This document shows positions 16,840 through 24,598 of a DNA stretch of 25,650 nt, piece after piece (positions within the stretch are counted from its first letter, which is position 1; each line of letters opens with the position of its first letter). Source of the stretch: DASZGI01 sp035938995 (GTDB taxonomy: Bacteria; Actinomycetota; Actinomycetes; Streptomycetales; Catenulisporaceae). The position numbers and the translations under genes were made by a program. A model generated the notes under the pieces. It made no database searches. It was not told the origin of the DNA and worked only from the letters and a program-made list of their open reading frames with translations. Location of the stretch: assembly GCF_035938995.1 (NCBI RefSeq), contig NZ_DASZGI010000359.1, positions 1-25,650 on the forward strand, written 5' to 3'.

Positions 16840-17634
16840 ATGCACGAACCGAGCACCACGCACAGGGCGGCGCGACCGAGCCTGATCGCGATGACCGAAA
16901 GGCCCGACGCTCGCGCGCGGATATACGGCCTATCCCCAGCCGGATCCGGCCCTGAGTTCTACGCCCGCTGGGCCGAACACCTGCCCGCGACGATCGACCT
17001 GACCGCGATCCAGCTGCCTGGACGCGGAACCGCGGCCGGACAACCCTGCCCCACCGACCCGCACCAGCTCTGCCAACAGATCGCCGACCTTATCGCCGAT
17101 GACCATGACGGGCGCCCGTACGCCATCTTCGGTCACAGCGTCGGAGCGCTTCTCGCCTACGAGACCACCCGCTGCCTCACTCAAGCCTCGGCCACGCCCC
17201 CGGACCTGCTCGGCGTGTCTGCGTTTCCAGCCCCCCACCGGCCCGACCTGCTCGAAGCGATAGCGCCGCTCCTCATCAACGCAAGAAGCGCCGCAGCCGA
17301 CTTCCTCGGCCCCATCCCCGACGAGGTGTTCGCGAACATCCCGTTCCTCGTGGCCGCGTACACGCCCGTACTCGCAGACCTCTTACTCGCCCTCCAGTAC
17401 CACCATCACCACGATCGACCGCTGGAAATTCCGACGGCGCTCTACGCGGGCGACGCCGACAAGGTAGCCCCAGCCAGAACCGTGAGCGCTTGGAGCGACC
17501 TGACAACGCGACCGAAACCCCTCCACACCTTCCGTGGCGGCCACACGTACCCGTCGGAACACGCACGCGGCCTCGCCAACCGCTTTGCCAGCGACCTTCT
17601 GACCGTGAGCGCCAGCGTCGCCTGCCGGCGGTGA
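16840..17634 (+). CDS. Type II thioesterase (alpha/beta hydrolase)
   Basis: The product has 264 residues. It is a stand-alone thioesterase of the type that removes stalled or wrong acyl groups from carrier proteins, and that can release the product when the synthase has no TE of its own, as here. The catalytic triad is visible: Ser100 in GHSVG (98-102), an acidic residue in AGDADKVAP (about 205-207) and His235 in GGHTYPSE. The N-terminus RIYGLSPAGSGPEFYARW matches the family's first strand and oxyanion region, with SPAG where PHAG or PYAG is usual. I chose ATG 16840 because GGAGA lies 9 nt upstream. ATG 16792 inside the repeat and ATG 16891 are in-frame alternatives. It is 83 bp after the PKS stop and likely co-transcribed. 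Confidence 0.9.
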   Translation: MHEPSTTHRAARPSLIAMTERPDARARIYGLSPAGSGPEFYARWAEHLPATIDLTAIQLPGRGTAAGQPCPTDPHQLCQQIADLIADDHDGRPYAIFGHSVGALLAYETTRCLTQASATPPDLLGVSAFPAPHRPDLLEAIAPLLINARSAAADFLGPIPDEVFANIPFLVAAYTPVLADLLLALQYHHHHDRPLEIPTALYAGDADKVAPARTVSAWSDLTTRPKPLHTFRGGHTYPSEHARGLANRFASDLLTVSASVACRR

Positions 17635-17756
17635 CTGCGGGACGGGACCGGACCCGGACATCCACGTCGACCCTGTTCACCTATTCATTCACCTGTTCAA
17701 CGAAAACAGGCAGCCGCTTTCCTCACCGCCCCCACACGGCGCCCCACCGGGCCGCG

Positions 17757-17782
17757 CGGCCCCGCACCTGCACGCGGGGCCG
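17757..17782 (+). terminator. Probable terminator of the PKS-thioesterase operon
   Basis: CGGCCCCGC (17757-17765) pairs with GCGGGGCCG (17774-17782), a 9-bp GC-only stem with an 8-nt loop, about 120 bp after the thioesterase stop. A weaker CCTGTT/AACAGG hairpin lies about 50 bp earlier. The LAL gene beyond probably has its own promoter. Confidence 0.6.
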
Positions 17783-18209
17783 TCAACCGCCCACCCCGCC
17801 AGCGCATCAGCGGGCGGCAAAATGCCGGGACGGTGGGGCCGGTGCTCAAGGCGTGGTGTACTTCACCGGTGAGCTCGTCCGTGTTCGTGTTCGTGTATAC
17901 CCAGGGTGGGATTGGCACCTCACCCGCTGCCGGCTTGTGCTGCCGCGTGTTCCGGCGGTGGGCTACTATCCGTTGTATCGGAGCACGGTGTACCTGATCC
18001 TCTTGAGGACTGGGCTTTGACCGCGTTCGCGACTTCGAGATTTCGTCGGCGGTGTGGTCCATGCGGAGGCAGAAGTGGCCGTCGCTGCACCAATTGGCAG
18101 GCCTTTGCGACGTCGGCGTTCCCATCCACACGGGCGTTTCAGTGAATCACATACTCCCGATACGTGCGTCTTCGCGACAGTGCACGCAGTGCGGGGCTGA
18201 GGAGGCCCG
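17783..18209. other. Intergenic region upstream of the LAL regulator gene
   Basis: About 430 bp without a supported gene. It contains three successive TTCGTG-like hexamers (about 17878-17895), a small palindrome CCTCTTGAGG (about 17999-18008), and TTGACC at 18017-18022, which could serve as a -35; no convincing -10 follows. Short open frames here, one with VYLILLRTGL, have no ribosome binding site. Some may be old gene debris. Confidence 0.4.
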
Positions 18210-20933
18210 GTGAGCCGGGACGCGATTCAGAAGTCCGTTCGGGATGCTCTGAGCGGCGGCCGCAGCGTGTTGTTGTCGGGTCCCGCGGGGATCGGGAAGT
18301 CCACGGTGCTGGGCGGGATCGTCGAGTGGGTCCGGGAAACGGGCGCACGGGTCCTGTACAGCAGCCCGGCGCAGGCTGATGCGCGGTTGCCGTTCGTCGT
18401 GTTGATCGATCTGCTTTCACCCCTGCCTCCGACGGCGTTCGACGGACTGCCTCCGGTGCCAAGGCGCGCGCTCGACGCCGCTTTGCTGCGCGGGGAGGTC
18501 ACGGACGTGCAGCCCGATCCGTTGGCCGTGCGCCTGGGTGTGCTGCACGTGTTGCGGGATCTGGCCGCGCGCGATCCGTCGGTCGTCGTGGTCGACGACG
18601 TGCAGTGGGTTGATCCGTCCAGCGCCGAGGTTCTCGCGTTCCTGGCCCGCCGCCTGCCGGGTCCCGGATTGCGTGTGGTGGCGGCCGCGCGGGGCGAGCC
18701 GGGGGAGGTGGCGCGGTTTCTGCCGTTGCTGCCGGCCGGGGCGCTCCAGGTGGCAGTCGGTCCGCTGGCCGACGAAGCCCTGGTGCCGCTGCTGTCGAGT
18801 CGAGGTGGGGCGGCGCTCTCGCGCACGGTGGCGGTGGAGATCTGCCGGGTCACGCAGGGCAATCCCTTGTTCGCGCTGGAGATCGCCTCTGCGTTGGCGC
18901 GCCGTCGGGTGCGGCCGTCGGTCGGGGAGCCGCTGCCGGTACCGAAGGAACTGCGTGAGCTGATGTGCGAGCGGTTGGCGGTCTTGCCCGAGCCGGTTCG
19001 CAGCACCCTGCTGGTGGCGAGCGCGGCGGCCCGGCCCACAGTGACGCTTTTGGCGCAGGCGGGCTGTGTCGATGTGGTCGCGGGTCTGACGTCGGCCGAA
19101 CAGGCGGGGGTCGCGCAGCTGCACGGCGACGGTTCGGTGGTGTTCAGCCATCCGCTGATGCAGGCCGTGGTGTACGGCGAGGCCTCGCTGGTCGAGCGGA
19201 TGGGCGCGCACGCCAGGCTGGCCGGTGCGATCGGCGAGCCGGTGGAACATGCCCGGCATCTGGCCTTGGCCTCGGTGGTGGAGGACGAGGCGCTGGCGGC
19301 GACGCTGATCGCCGCAGCCGGGGTGGCCAGGCGCCGAGGTGCGGCGGGCATGGCCGCGGAGTTGGCCCGGCTCTCGGCCGAGCGCACCCCGCGCGCGGAC
19401 ACGGCCGCCAAGGCCGAGCGGTTGCTGGCGGCCGCATGGCATTTCTACGCTGCCTACCTGCACGACGAGAGCCGTCAGATCGCGCAGGCTGTGCTGGCGA
19501 TGGACGTGCCGCGCCCAACCCGCGCGCGGGCGCGGATCGTGCTGCTCGAATTGACCGGGCGGGCGATCGGCCAGGCCGGCGAGCTGGCGGACGCGGCGAT
19601 CGCGGACGCCGCGGGCGATCCGGCGCTCGAAGCCGCCGCCGCGTATCACTCGGCGTGGCGCCATCTCGCGGTCGGGCGGTTCGACGTGGCGCTGGGCGAG
19701 GCGCGGCGCGCCGTGGCCGCCGCCGAGTTCGCGGCCGACCCCAATGCACTGGTCAGGTCGCTGGAGGCGCTCCTGGCGGCGCAGGAGGTGCTCGGCGACG
19801 ACGAGTACCCGGCGACGCTGGCACGCGCGCTGCAGCTGCCCGGCCCCACCGGGTGGCAGATCCACCGGATGCACGCCCAGCATCTGACGAGAGAGCAGCG
19901 CTTCGCCGAGGCCCGCGTCGCCAGCCGCGAGGCGGTGCGGCTGGCCGAGGAGGAGGGCGGGCTGTCCGAGATCTGTCTCGCGCTGGACTGCGCGCTGGTC
20001 GTGGAAATCGGCTCCGGCGACTACGCGGTGGCGCTCGAGTTCGCCCGCAGGCTCGCGGAATTGGCCGAGGAGGACGACGAGGCGAACCTCGGCAGCAGAC
20101 TGAGCTCGCTCGCCCGGGCCGAGCTGGTCGGCGGCAGCGCCGAGCGGGCGCGGGATCTCGCGGCCCGCGGCCTGGAGTGCGCGCAACGCGCGGCAGACCT
20201 GCACGCAAGCATCGCGAACAGCCACCTGCTCGGCTCGGCGCTGCTGTTCCTCGGCGATGTCGCGGGCGCGGTCGAGGCGCTGCGCCAAGCTCGGGAACTG
20301 ACGCTGTCGTGCGGCACACCCGGCTGGCTCTGGTACCCGTGGGCGTCGGATCTGGCCGAGGCGCTGCTGCTGGCCGGGGATGCCGAAGGGGCGCGCGCGG
20401 TGGTCGAGGAGGGGCGGGCTGCGGCCGAAGCGCGGGCGGATACCGTGATTCTGGCCGAGCTCACCCGGGTCGAGGCACTGGTGCTTGCCGCCGATGGGCG
20501 ACTGGACGCGGCGGTGGAGCAACTTGAGCGCTTGGTCGTGCGGCAGCGCGGGCGCTCGCCGGTGGAAGTCGTGCGGCCGCTTGTGGCACTCGCCGGAGTG
20601 GAGCGCCGCTGTCGGCGCCGTGGTGCCGCGCAGGCGTTGCTGGCCGAAGCACGCCGGATCTGCGTCCTGTCCGGGGCGGCGCCGTGGCTGGAGGTGGTCG
20701 ACGCCGAACTCGCCAGGGTTGAGGCACCGCGCCAGTCGGGTGGCGAGGAGTCGCTCACCCCGGTGGAGGCGCGGGTGAGCGCGATGGTGATTGACGGTGC
20801 GACCAATCGTGACGTCGCCGCGGCCTTGTCGATCAGCATCAAGACCGTGGAAAGCACGTTGTCCCGGATTTATCGCAAGCTGGGCGTGCGCTCACGCATC
20901 GAGCTGATCAAGGCTCACGCCGGTATTTCGTGA
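18210..20933 (+). CDS. LAL-family (large ATP-binding LuxR) transcriptional regulator
   Basis: A 907-residue regulator with an N-terminal AAA-type ATPase and a C-terminal LuxR helix-turn-helix. Walker A is GPAGIGKS (24-31); Walker B is VVVVDDVQWVD (125-135). The long middle is helical and Ala/Glu-rich, as in the TPR-like region of the family. The last 60 residues (LTPVEARVSAMVIDGATNRD, then SIKTVESTLSRIYRKLGV) are a typical LuxR DNA-binding domain. LAL regulators are commonly pathway-specific activators of type I PKS clusters, so control of the adjacent PKS-thioesterase operon is likely, though inferred from position. The GTG at 18210 has a strong GAGGAGG 4 nt upstream. Domain assignment is secure. 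Confidence 0.93.
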   Translation: MSRDAIQKSVRDALSGGRSVLLSGPAGIGKSTVLGGIVEWVRETGARVLYSSPAQADARLPFVVLIDLLSPLPPTAFDGLPPVPRRALDAALLRGEVTDVQPDPLAVRLGVLHVLRDLAARDPSVVVVDDVQWVDPSSAEVLAFLARRLPGPGLRVVAAARGEPGEVARFLPLLPAGALQVAVGPLADEALVPLLSSRGGAALSRTVAVEICRVTQGNPLFALEIASALARRRVRPSVGEPLPVPKELRELMCERLAVLPEPVRSTLLVASAAARPTVTLLAQAGCVDVVAGLTSAEQAGVAQLHGDGSVVFSHPLMQAVVYGEASLVERMGAHARLAGAIGEPVEHARHLALASVVEDEALAATLIAAAGVARRRGAAGMAAELARLSAERTPRADTAAKAERLLAAAWHFYAAYLHDESRQIAQAVLAMDVPRPTRARARIVLLELTGRAIGQAGELADAAIADAAGDPALEAAAAYHSAWRHLAVGRFDVALGEARRAVAAAEFAADPNALVRSLEALLAAQEVLGDDEYPATLARALQLPGPTGWQIHRMHAQHLTREQRFAEARVASREAVRLAEEEGGLSEICLALDCALVVEIGSGDYAVALEFARRLAELAEEDDEANLGSRLSSLARAELVGGSAERARDLAARGLECAQRAADLHASIANSHLLGSALLFLGDVAGAVEALRQARELTLSCGTPGWLWYPWASDLAEALLLAGDAEGARAVVEEGRAAAEARADTVILAELTRVEALVLAADGRLDAAVEQLERLVVRQRGRSPVEVVRPLVALAGVERRCRRRGAAQALLAEARRICVLSGAAPWLEVVDAELARVEAPRQSGGEESLTPVEARVSAMVIDGATNRDVAAALSISIKTVESTLSRIYRKLGVRSRIELIKAHAGIS

Positions 20934-20956
20934 CCGCTGTGGTGCGGTCGTTCCCG

Positions 20957-20978
20957 CAGCCGTCGGCCTCCTCGGCTG
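20957..20978 (+). terminator. Weak hairpin after the LAL gene
   Basis: CAGCCG (20957-20962) pairs with CGGCTG (20973-20978) around a 10-nt loop, 24 bp after the LAL stop. The short stem makes it only a possible terminator. Confidence 0.35.
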
Positions 20979-21140
20979 GGTGGCAAGGGTAGACCCCTAT
21001 CGCACCCTCGCTCCACGCGGAGCAAGCAAGGGTCCAGCCGGTTTCCGGCACCCCCCGTGCACTCGTAGTTTGGCGCGTGACGGCACATGCCGCCGCCTCG
21101 TTCCGTAGCGTCCGGGCAGGCTTCCCGCGGGTGGTGAGAC

Positions 21141-21566
21141 GTGATTGACGATGACCGGCCCGGCTGCGCTCAGGCCCACATGGCCGAGCCAGGTGCGGAC
21201 AACTACCCCAGTCCGTCCCAGGCGACTGCACCCCAGCCGTTGGCGATGCCGCTTACAGGCGTGAGGACCTACAGAGGCTGGATGTACCTCGGCGAGCCGG
21301 TCACCCCGGCGGCAGCCGCGGCGATGCGGCCATCCGAGGTGATTTCGCTCCCGGGCATCCCGATCGCGACCGCGCACGGGGGAAGACTGTCGGCCGAGAC
21401 CGCGGTGGTCTTCGCGATTTACGGCACCGCTCTCGACCTCTCCGAATTGGAGGGGCTGCCGTGTGGCTCGGTGCTGTTCCTCGACGGGGCCCGCAAATAT
21501 CAGATCACTGGGACTCCGGGCACCACGCCTCCGGCGACCATCAGGATCACGCTGCTCCAGCGTTAG
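21141..21566 (+). CDS. Hypothetical protein, 141 residues
   Basis: I do not recognise the family. The first 40 residues are polar and Pro/Ala-rich and probably disordered. The rest has hydrophobic segments consistent with a small soluble alpha/beta domain: TYRGWMYLGEPV, EVISLPGIPIATAHGG, AVVFAIYGTALDLSELEG and GSVLFLDGARKYQITG, ending ATIRITLLQR. There is no signal peptide, membrane helix or metal-binding motif. Codon use is normal for the window. The GTG at 21141 has a modest GGTGAG upstream; ATG 21180 or a later Met are alternatives. It lies 207 bp after the LAL gene and just before the STAS gene in the same direction, so it may belong with the STAS system. Confidence 0.6.
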   Translation: MIDDDRPGCAQAHMAEPGADNYPSPSQATAPQPLAMPLTGVRTYRGWMYLGEPVTPAAAAAMRPSEVISLPGIPIATAHGGRLSAETAVVFAIYGTALDLSELEGLPCGSVLFLDGARKYQITGTPGTTPPATIRITLLQR

Positions 21567-21605
21567 ACGCTGGCCGACAATGACCCGGGAACCGAGGCTC
21601 GCGCA

Positions 21606-21716
21606 GTGAACGACAACGGTGTGGCAGATCGGGGCCTCGAGTTCCACGCCGTCGCCGAGCGCTTTCCCGCGTCGGCGGAGCATGTCTGCGCGGCAACCGA
21701 AACGAGGCAATCGTGA
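21606..21716 (+). CDS. Possible 36-residue ORF coupled to the STAS gene
   Basis: GTG 21606 has GAGG 8 nt upstream and opens a 36-codon frame that ends in TGA 21714-21716, overlapping the STAS start as GTGA. The peptide begins VNDNGVADRGLEFHAVAERF and contains one cysteine near its end. Its first residues (VND) resemble those of the STAS protein, which could reflect a local duplication or chance. The good ribosome binding site and exact 4-bp overlap argue for translation, but there is no recognisable product, and it may serve only to couple translation. Confidence 0.35.
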   Translation: MNDNGVADRGLEFHAVAERFPASAEHVCAATETRQS

Positions 21717-22168
21717 ACGACCATGCCGGGGCCGTACCCGGCATCGCGCCGGATACGGCCATTTGGCTCACGGTCCGGGAAGACAGCGGGCACACGATCA
21801 TCGCGGTGGCCGGCGAGATCGACGCGTCCACCGCGCCACTCCTGGGCGCCGCGATCCGCGATCAGATCCGCGCCCGCTGTCAGCGCTTGATCGTCGATCT
21901 GACGGAGGTGTCGTTCATCGCGGCCGCCGCACTCGGCGCCTTGGTGAGCGCATACAAACACGCCAGAACCCAGGCCGACGGCCGGTTCACGGTCGTCTGC
22001 GCCGAGGAACCCGCCCTCAACATCCTGCGGATCACAGCCCTGATCCGGCAGCTCTCGGTGTACGGAACCCTCGACGAGGCGCTCCGGACGGTACCTGAAC
22101 GGCCACCACGCTCCATGAGATTCCGCTATCGACGTGCCGCACCCCAGCACGGGGCCGGACCCGGGTGA
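21713..22168 (+). CDS. STAS-domain protein (anti-sigma factor antagonist-like) lacking the phosphorylation site
   Basis: The product is 151 residues with a single STAS domain at about 15-110: TIIAVAGEIDAST (about 28-40), LIVDLTEVSFIAAAALGAL (about 59-77) and a C-terminal helix. In SpoIIAA/RsbV/BldG proteins the corresponding segment reads FLDS(S/T)GLG, and the serine is phosphorylated by an anti-sigma kinase to switch binding off. Here those four residues (70-73) are all alanine, so phosphorylation control is not possible at that site. It may be a constitutively active antagonist or have another role. About 35 residues after the domain are basic and look disordered. GTG 21713 has GAGG 5 nt upstream. 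No partner kinase or sigma gene is adjacent. Confidence 0.85.
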   Translation: MNDHAGAVPGIAPDTAIWLTVREDSGHTIIAVAGEIDASTAPLLGAAIRDQIRARCQRLIVDLTEVSFIAAAALGALVSAYKHARTQADGRFTVVCAEEPALNILRITALIRQLSVYGTLDEALRTVPERPPRSMRFRYRRAAPQHGAGPG

Positions 22169-22292
22169 GTCGGCGGCACTGCGCGGCACGTCGCGACGGA
22201 TCTTCGCCGCGCAGACGATGACGTTCGTGCGATCTGCGTGCTGATCGCCCAAGGCTTGACCCTGCGCTTGCCGAAGCTGTCGCCCGTGCAGG

Positions 22293-22432
22293 TCAGGTGA
22301 CGTGTTCGTATCCGTACAGGATGCTGCTGAGGCGGTCGTGCTTTCGTACGTCGCGCGGACGCCCCCGCCTCGCGGCTCCGGCGCGGGCCGCCGAGTTCGA
22401 GGCCGGACGCCGCGCGCTCGAAGTTAGTTAAA
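22293..22432 (-). pseudogene. Possible C-terminal remnant of an unidentified gene
   Basis: The 340-bp gap between the STAS and propeller genes holds a minus-strand frame with convincing codon use at its end: GRPRDVRKHDRLSSILYGY followed by EHVT and TGA (22295-22293). Upstream the frame turns Ala/Arg-rich and meets a stop near 22430 with no good start codon. It looks like the 3' end of a protein whose 5' part is gone, or a very short gene. I do not recognise the family. Nothing else was found in the gap. Confidence 0.3.
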
Positions 22433-22511
22433 CACCTTCCCAAGACACTTCCCGATCGGCCGAGCGGGCTGGTATATACGAGCCATCATCGGGCGATCGA
22501 AGGATACTTCT

Positions 22512-23810
22512 ATGCTTAGGACGCGGGCACGGCGCCTCACCGCCGCCGGAACCGCCCTGCTCATGGCCGCAGGCGGCACGATAGCCGCCGCGTCGCCAGC
22601 CCGGGCAGCGGGAGGCACCACCCGGATCAGCTCAAGTAGCGCAGGCGTGGCCGGCAACGCGGTGAGCGAAGCGCCCTGGGTCACCGCCGACGGCCGGTAC
22701 GTCGGGTTCAGCTCCAGCGCCGACAACCTGGTCCCGAACCAGACGAACTTCACCGAGGACGTCTTCGTGCGCGATCAGCTGACCGGCGCGACCGAGCGGG
22801 TCAGCGTCGCCACCGACGGCACCCAGGCGCAGTACCCCAGCGCACGGCCGCGGATCTCGGCCGACGGCCGCTACGTGGTCTTCGACTCCTTCGCCCCCAA
22901 CCTCGTGCCGGGCGACACCAACGGCCTGACCGACGTGTTCCTGCGCGACCGCCAGACGCGTACCACGACCCGACTCAGCGTCAGCGCCACCGGCCAACAG
23001 TCCAACGGCAGCAGCTACTGGGCGTCGATCTCGCCGGACGCCCGCTACGTCGCATACACCTCCGACGCGACCAACCTCGTCCCCGGCGCCAGCAGCGGCT
23101 ACGCCAACGTGTACCTGCTCGACCGGCACACCGGCAGCCTGACCGTGGTCAGCAAGAGCGCCGCCGGCGTGCTGGGCGACGGCAACAGCCAGACCCCGGT
23201 GGTCAGCGCCGACGGGCGCTACGTGGCCTTCGAGTCGCAGGCAGACAACCTCGTCGCGGGCGACACCAACAACGCGATGGACGTGTTCGTCAAGGACATG
23301 ACAACCGGCGCCGTGCAACGGGTCAGCGTCACCAACTCAGGCCAGCAGTTCGACGCGGGCGGCAGCACCGGCGACGGCGTCGACATGGCAATGAGCGCGG
23401 ACGCCCGGTACGTGACCTTCGTCGGCCAGACCACGAACACGAACGCCCAGCTCTACGTTCGCGACCGCGTCAAGAACACCACCACGCTGGTCAGCGTCGG
23501 CGCCGACGGCAAGCCGGGCGACTACGCCACCTACGAGGGCTCCATCAGCCCCAACGGCCGCTACGTGGCGTTCGACACCGGCTCGACCAACATCGTCCCG
23601 GGCTCCCCGCCGTACTTCAACTCCTACGTCCGCGATCTGCTCACCGGGACGACCACGCTGGTCAGCGTGACCTGGACCGGCGCGCCGATCACCGAGTCCA
23701 CCGGGGAGCTGGCGATGAGCAACGTCGGGGTCTGCTTCCAGTCGTACGCGGACAATGTCGTCCAGGACACCGTCGGCAGGACCGGGCAGATCTACTTCCA
23801 CGCGCTGTAA
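22512..23810 (+). CDS. Secreted seven-bladed beta-propeller protein (TolB/PD40-like)
   Basis: This 432-residue protein has a Sec signal peptide (basic MLRTRARRL, hydrophobic AAGTALLMAAGG, cleavage near ASPARA, about residue 32). The rest is made of seven repeats about 55-65 residues apart, each with a core like SADGRYVAFES followed by ADNLV and VFVRD-x3-TG-x4-VSV. Examples are ADGRYVGFSS, ADGRYVVFDS, PDARYVAYTS, ADARYVTFVG and PNGRYVAFDT; the last, NVGVCFQSYADNVV, is degenerate. Seven repeats fit a closed propeller. No catalytic motif or anchor is seen, so binding or scaffolding outside the cell is likely. ATG 22512 has GAAGGA about 8 nt upstream. TATATA at 22473-22478 could be a -10. A terminator follows. 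Confidence 0.88.
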   Translation: MLRTRARRLTAAGTALLMAAGGTIAAASPARAAGGTTRISSSSAGVAGNAVSEAPWVTADGRYVGFSSSADNLVPNQTNFTEDVFVRDQLTGATERVSVATDGTQAQYPSARPRISADGRYVVFDSFAPNLVPGDTNGLTDVFLRDRQTRTTTRLSVSATGQQSNGSSYWASISPDARYVAYTSDATNLVPGASSGYANVYLLDRHTGSLTVVSKSAAGVLGDGNSQTPVVSADGRYVAFESQADNLVAGDTNNAMDVFVKDMTTGAVQRVSVTNSGQQFDAGGSTGDGVDMAMSADARYVTFVGQTTNTNAQLYVRDRVKNTTTLVSVGADGKPGDYATYEGSISPNGRYVAFDTGSTNIVPGSPPYFNSYVRDLLTGTTTLVSVTWTGAPITESTGELAMSNVGVCFQSYADNVVQDTVGRTGQIYFHAL

Positions 23811-23834
23811 ACCCGCAGCGAGTCAGCCCAGCCG

Positions 23835-23862
23835 GCCCGCCGCCTACACTCAGGCGGCGGGC
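23835..23862 (+). terminator. Hairpin terminator after the propeller gene
   Basis: GCCCGCCGCCT (23835-23845) pairs with AGGCGGCGGGC (23852-23862), an 11-bp perfect stem with a 6-nt loop, 24 bp after the stop codon. Confidence 0.8.
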
Positions 23863-23872
23863 TGGCAAGTGT

Positions 23873-23991
23873 TACCTGCGCCAGCGCATCGCGCTGGTGC
23901 GGCTGCGTACCCTGATGCGCGCTGACCGCGGGTCAAGGTTCTGCGGCGGCTGCCGGGCGTTGGCCCGCTCACGGCCCTGACGATCCTATGA
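23873..23991 (+). mobile_element. Degraded IS110-family transposase remnant
   Basis: Two plus-strand fragments in different frames resemble an IS110 transposase. The first (23873-23926) reads LRQRIALVRLRTLMRAD, like the helical segment before the C-terminal domain. The second (23932-23991) reads VKVLRRLPGVGPLTALTIL and a stop, the PGVGPLTA motif of the transposase_20 (IS116/IS110/IS902) domain. The rest of the element is missing, and no terminal repeats or target duplication were seen. This is a relic and cannot be active. Confidence 0.55.
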
Positions 23992-24097
23992 GGGCGCGAG
24001 AGCGCGATGAGCTTCGGACACGAGATGTCCCTGACGGCTCAGGTCTTCCATCTTCGCTGAGTGTCAAGGCCTGACGCGGTGTCTGAGGTCTGGTGCG

Positions 24098-24598
24098 GTG
24101 GACGGTCGCGGACCTCGCTTGCATGGCCGGGCGTTGGACAGCGCCGCGGCGATGGCGCGCGAGCGGAAGCGGCAGCGCATGGGCCGAACGGTCGGCGCCG
24201 CACTGCTGCTGACGGAGTCACCCCGCCCGCCGACTGGCACCAGGCTGCGAACCAGGGCCCTGGCCTTAGGCACCACCGCGTTGGCCGCGGGCCTTTTCGT
24301 CGCCACCGGTGCGACGGTCGCGTACGCGGCGACGCGCCCGGCGATCACCTCGTGGAGTCCGGGTTCCATCTCGACAGCTCAAAACCAGACGATCGCGTTC
24401 AACGGTTCAGGGTTCGGAACGGGGGGACCGTCTGGTTTCACGGGCGACTCGAGCATCTTCGAGTTCCAGGACCTCACTCAGGGGTGGAACGCGGGGGACG
24501 CCGACACCTCGAACACGATCACCGTGCAGTTCGGTACGTGGTCTGATCAGCGTGGATATCGTTGCAGGGGTGATCTGTCGCCGACTGACCGGGTGTGA
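24098..24598 (+). pseudogene. Secreted protein gene, probably 3'-truncated
   Basis: The frame encodes a clear signal peptide (TRLRTRALALGTTALAAG then LFVATGATVAYAA) followed by an extracellular Ig-like segment, ITSWSPGSISTAQNQ then IAFNGSGFGTGG, which weakly resembles IPT/TIG domains. It continues IFEFQDLTQGWNAGD and ITVQFGTWSDQ. After about 24545 the sequence changes to basic, unrelated residues and stops at 24598, overlapping the 3' end of the opposing VOC gene by about 50 bp. The natural C-terminus therefore appears lost. Starts at 24098, 24152 and 24179 are all possible and none has a strong ribosome binding site. It may still give a short secreted peptide. Confidence 0.5.

Noticed and set aside
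17878..18145. Fragments such as VYLILLRTGL that vaguely recall tyrosine recombinases
   Set aside because: Too short, no catalytic residues, and no continuation in any frame.
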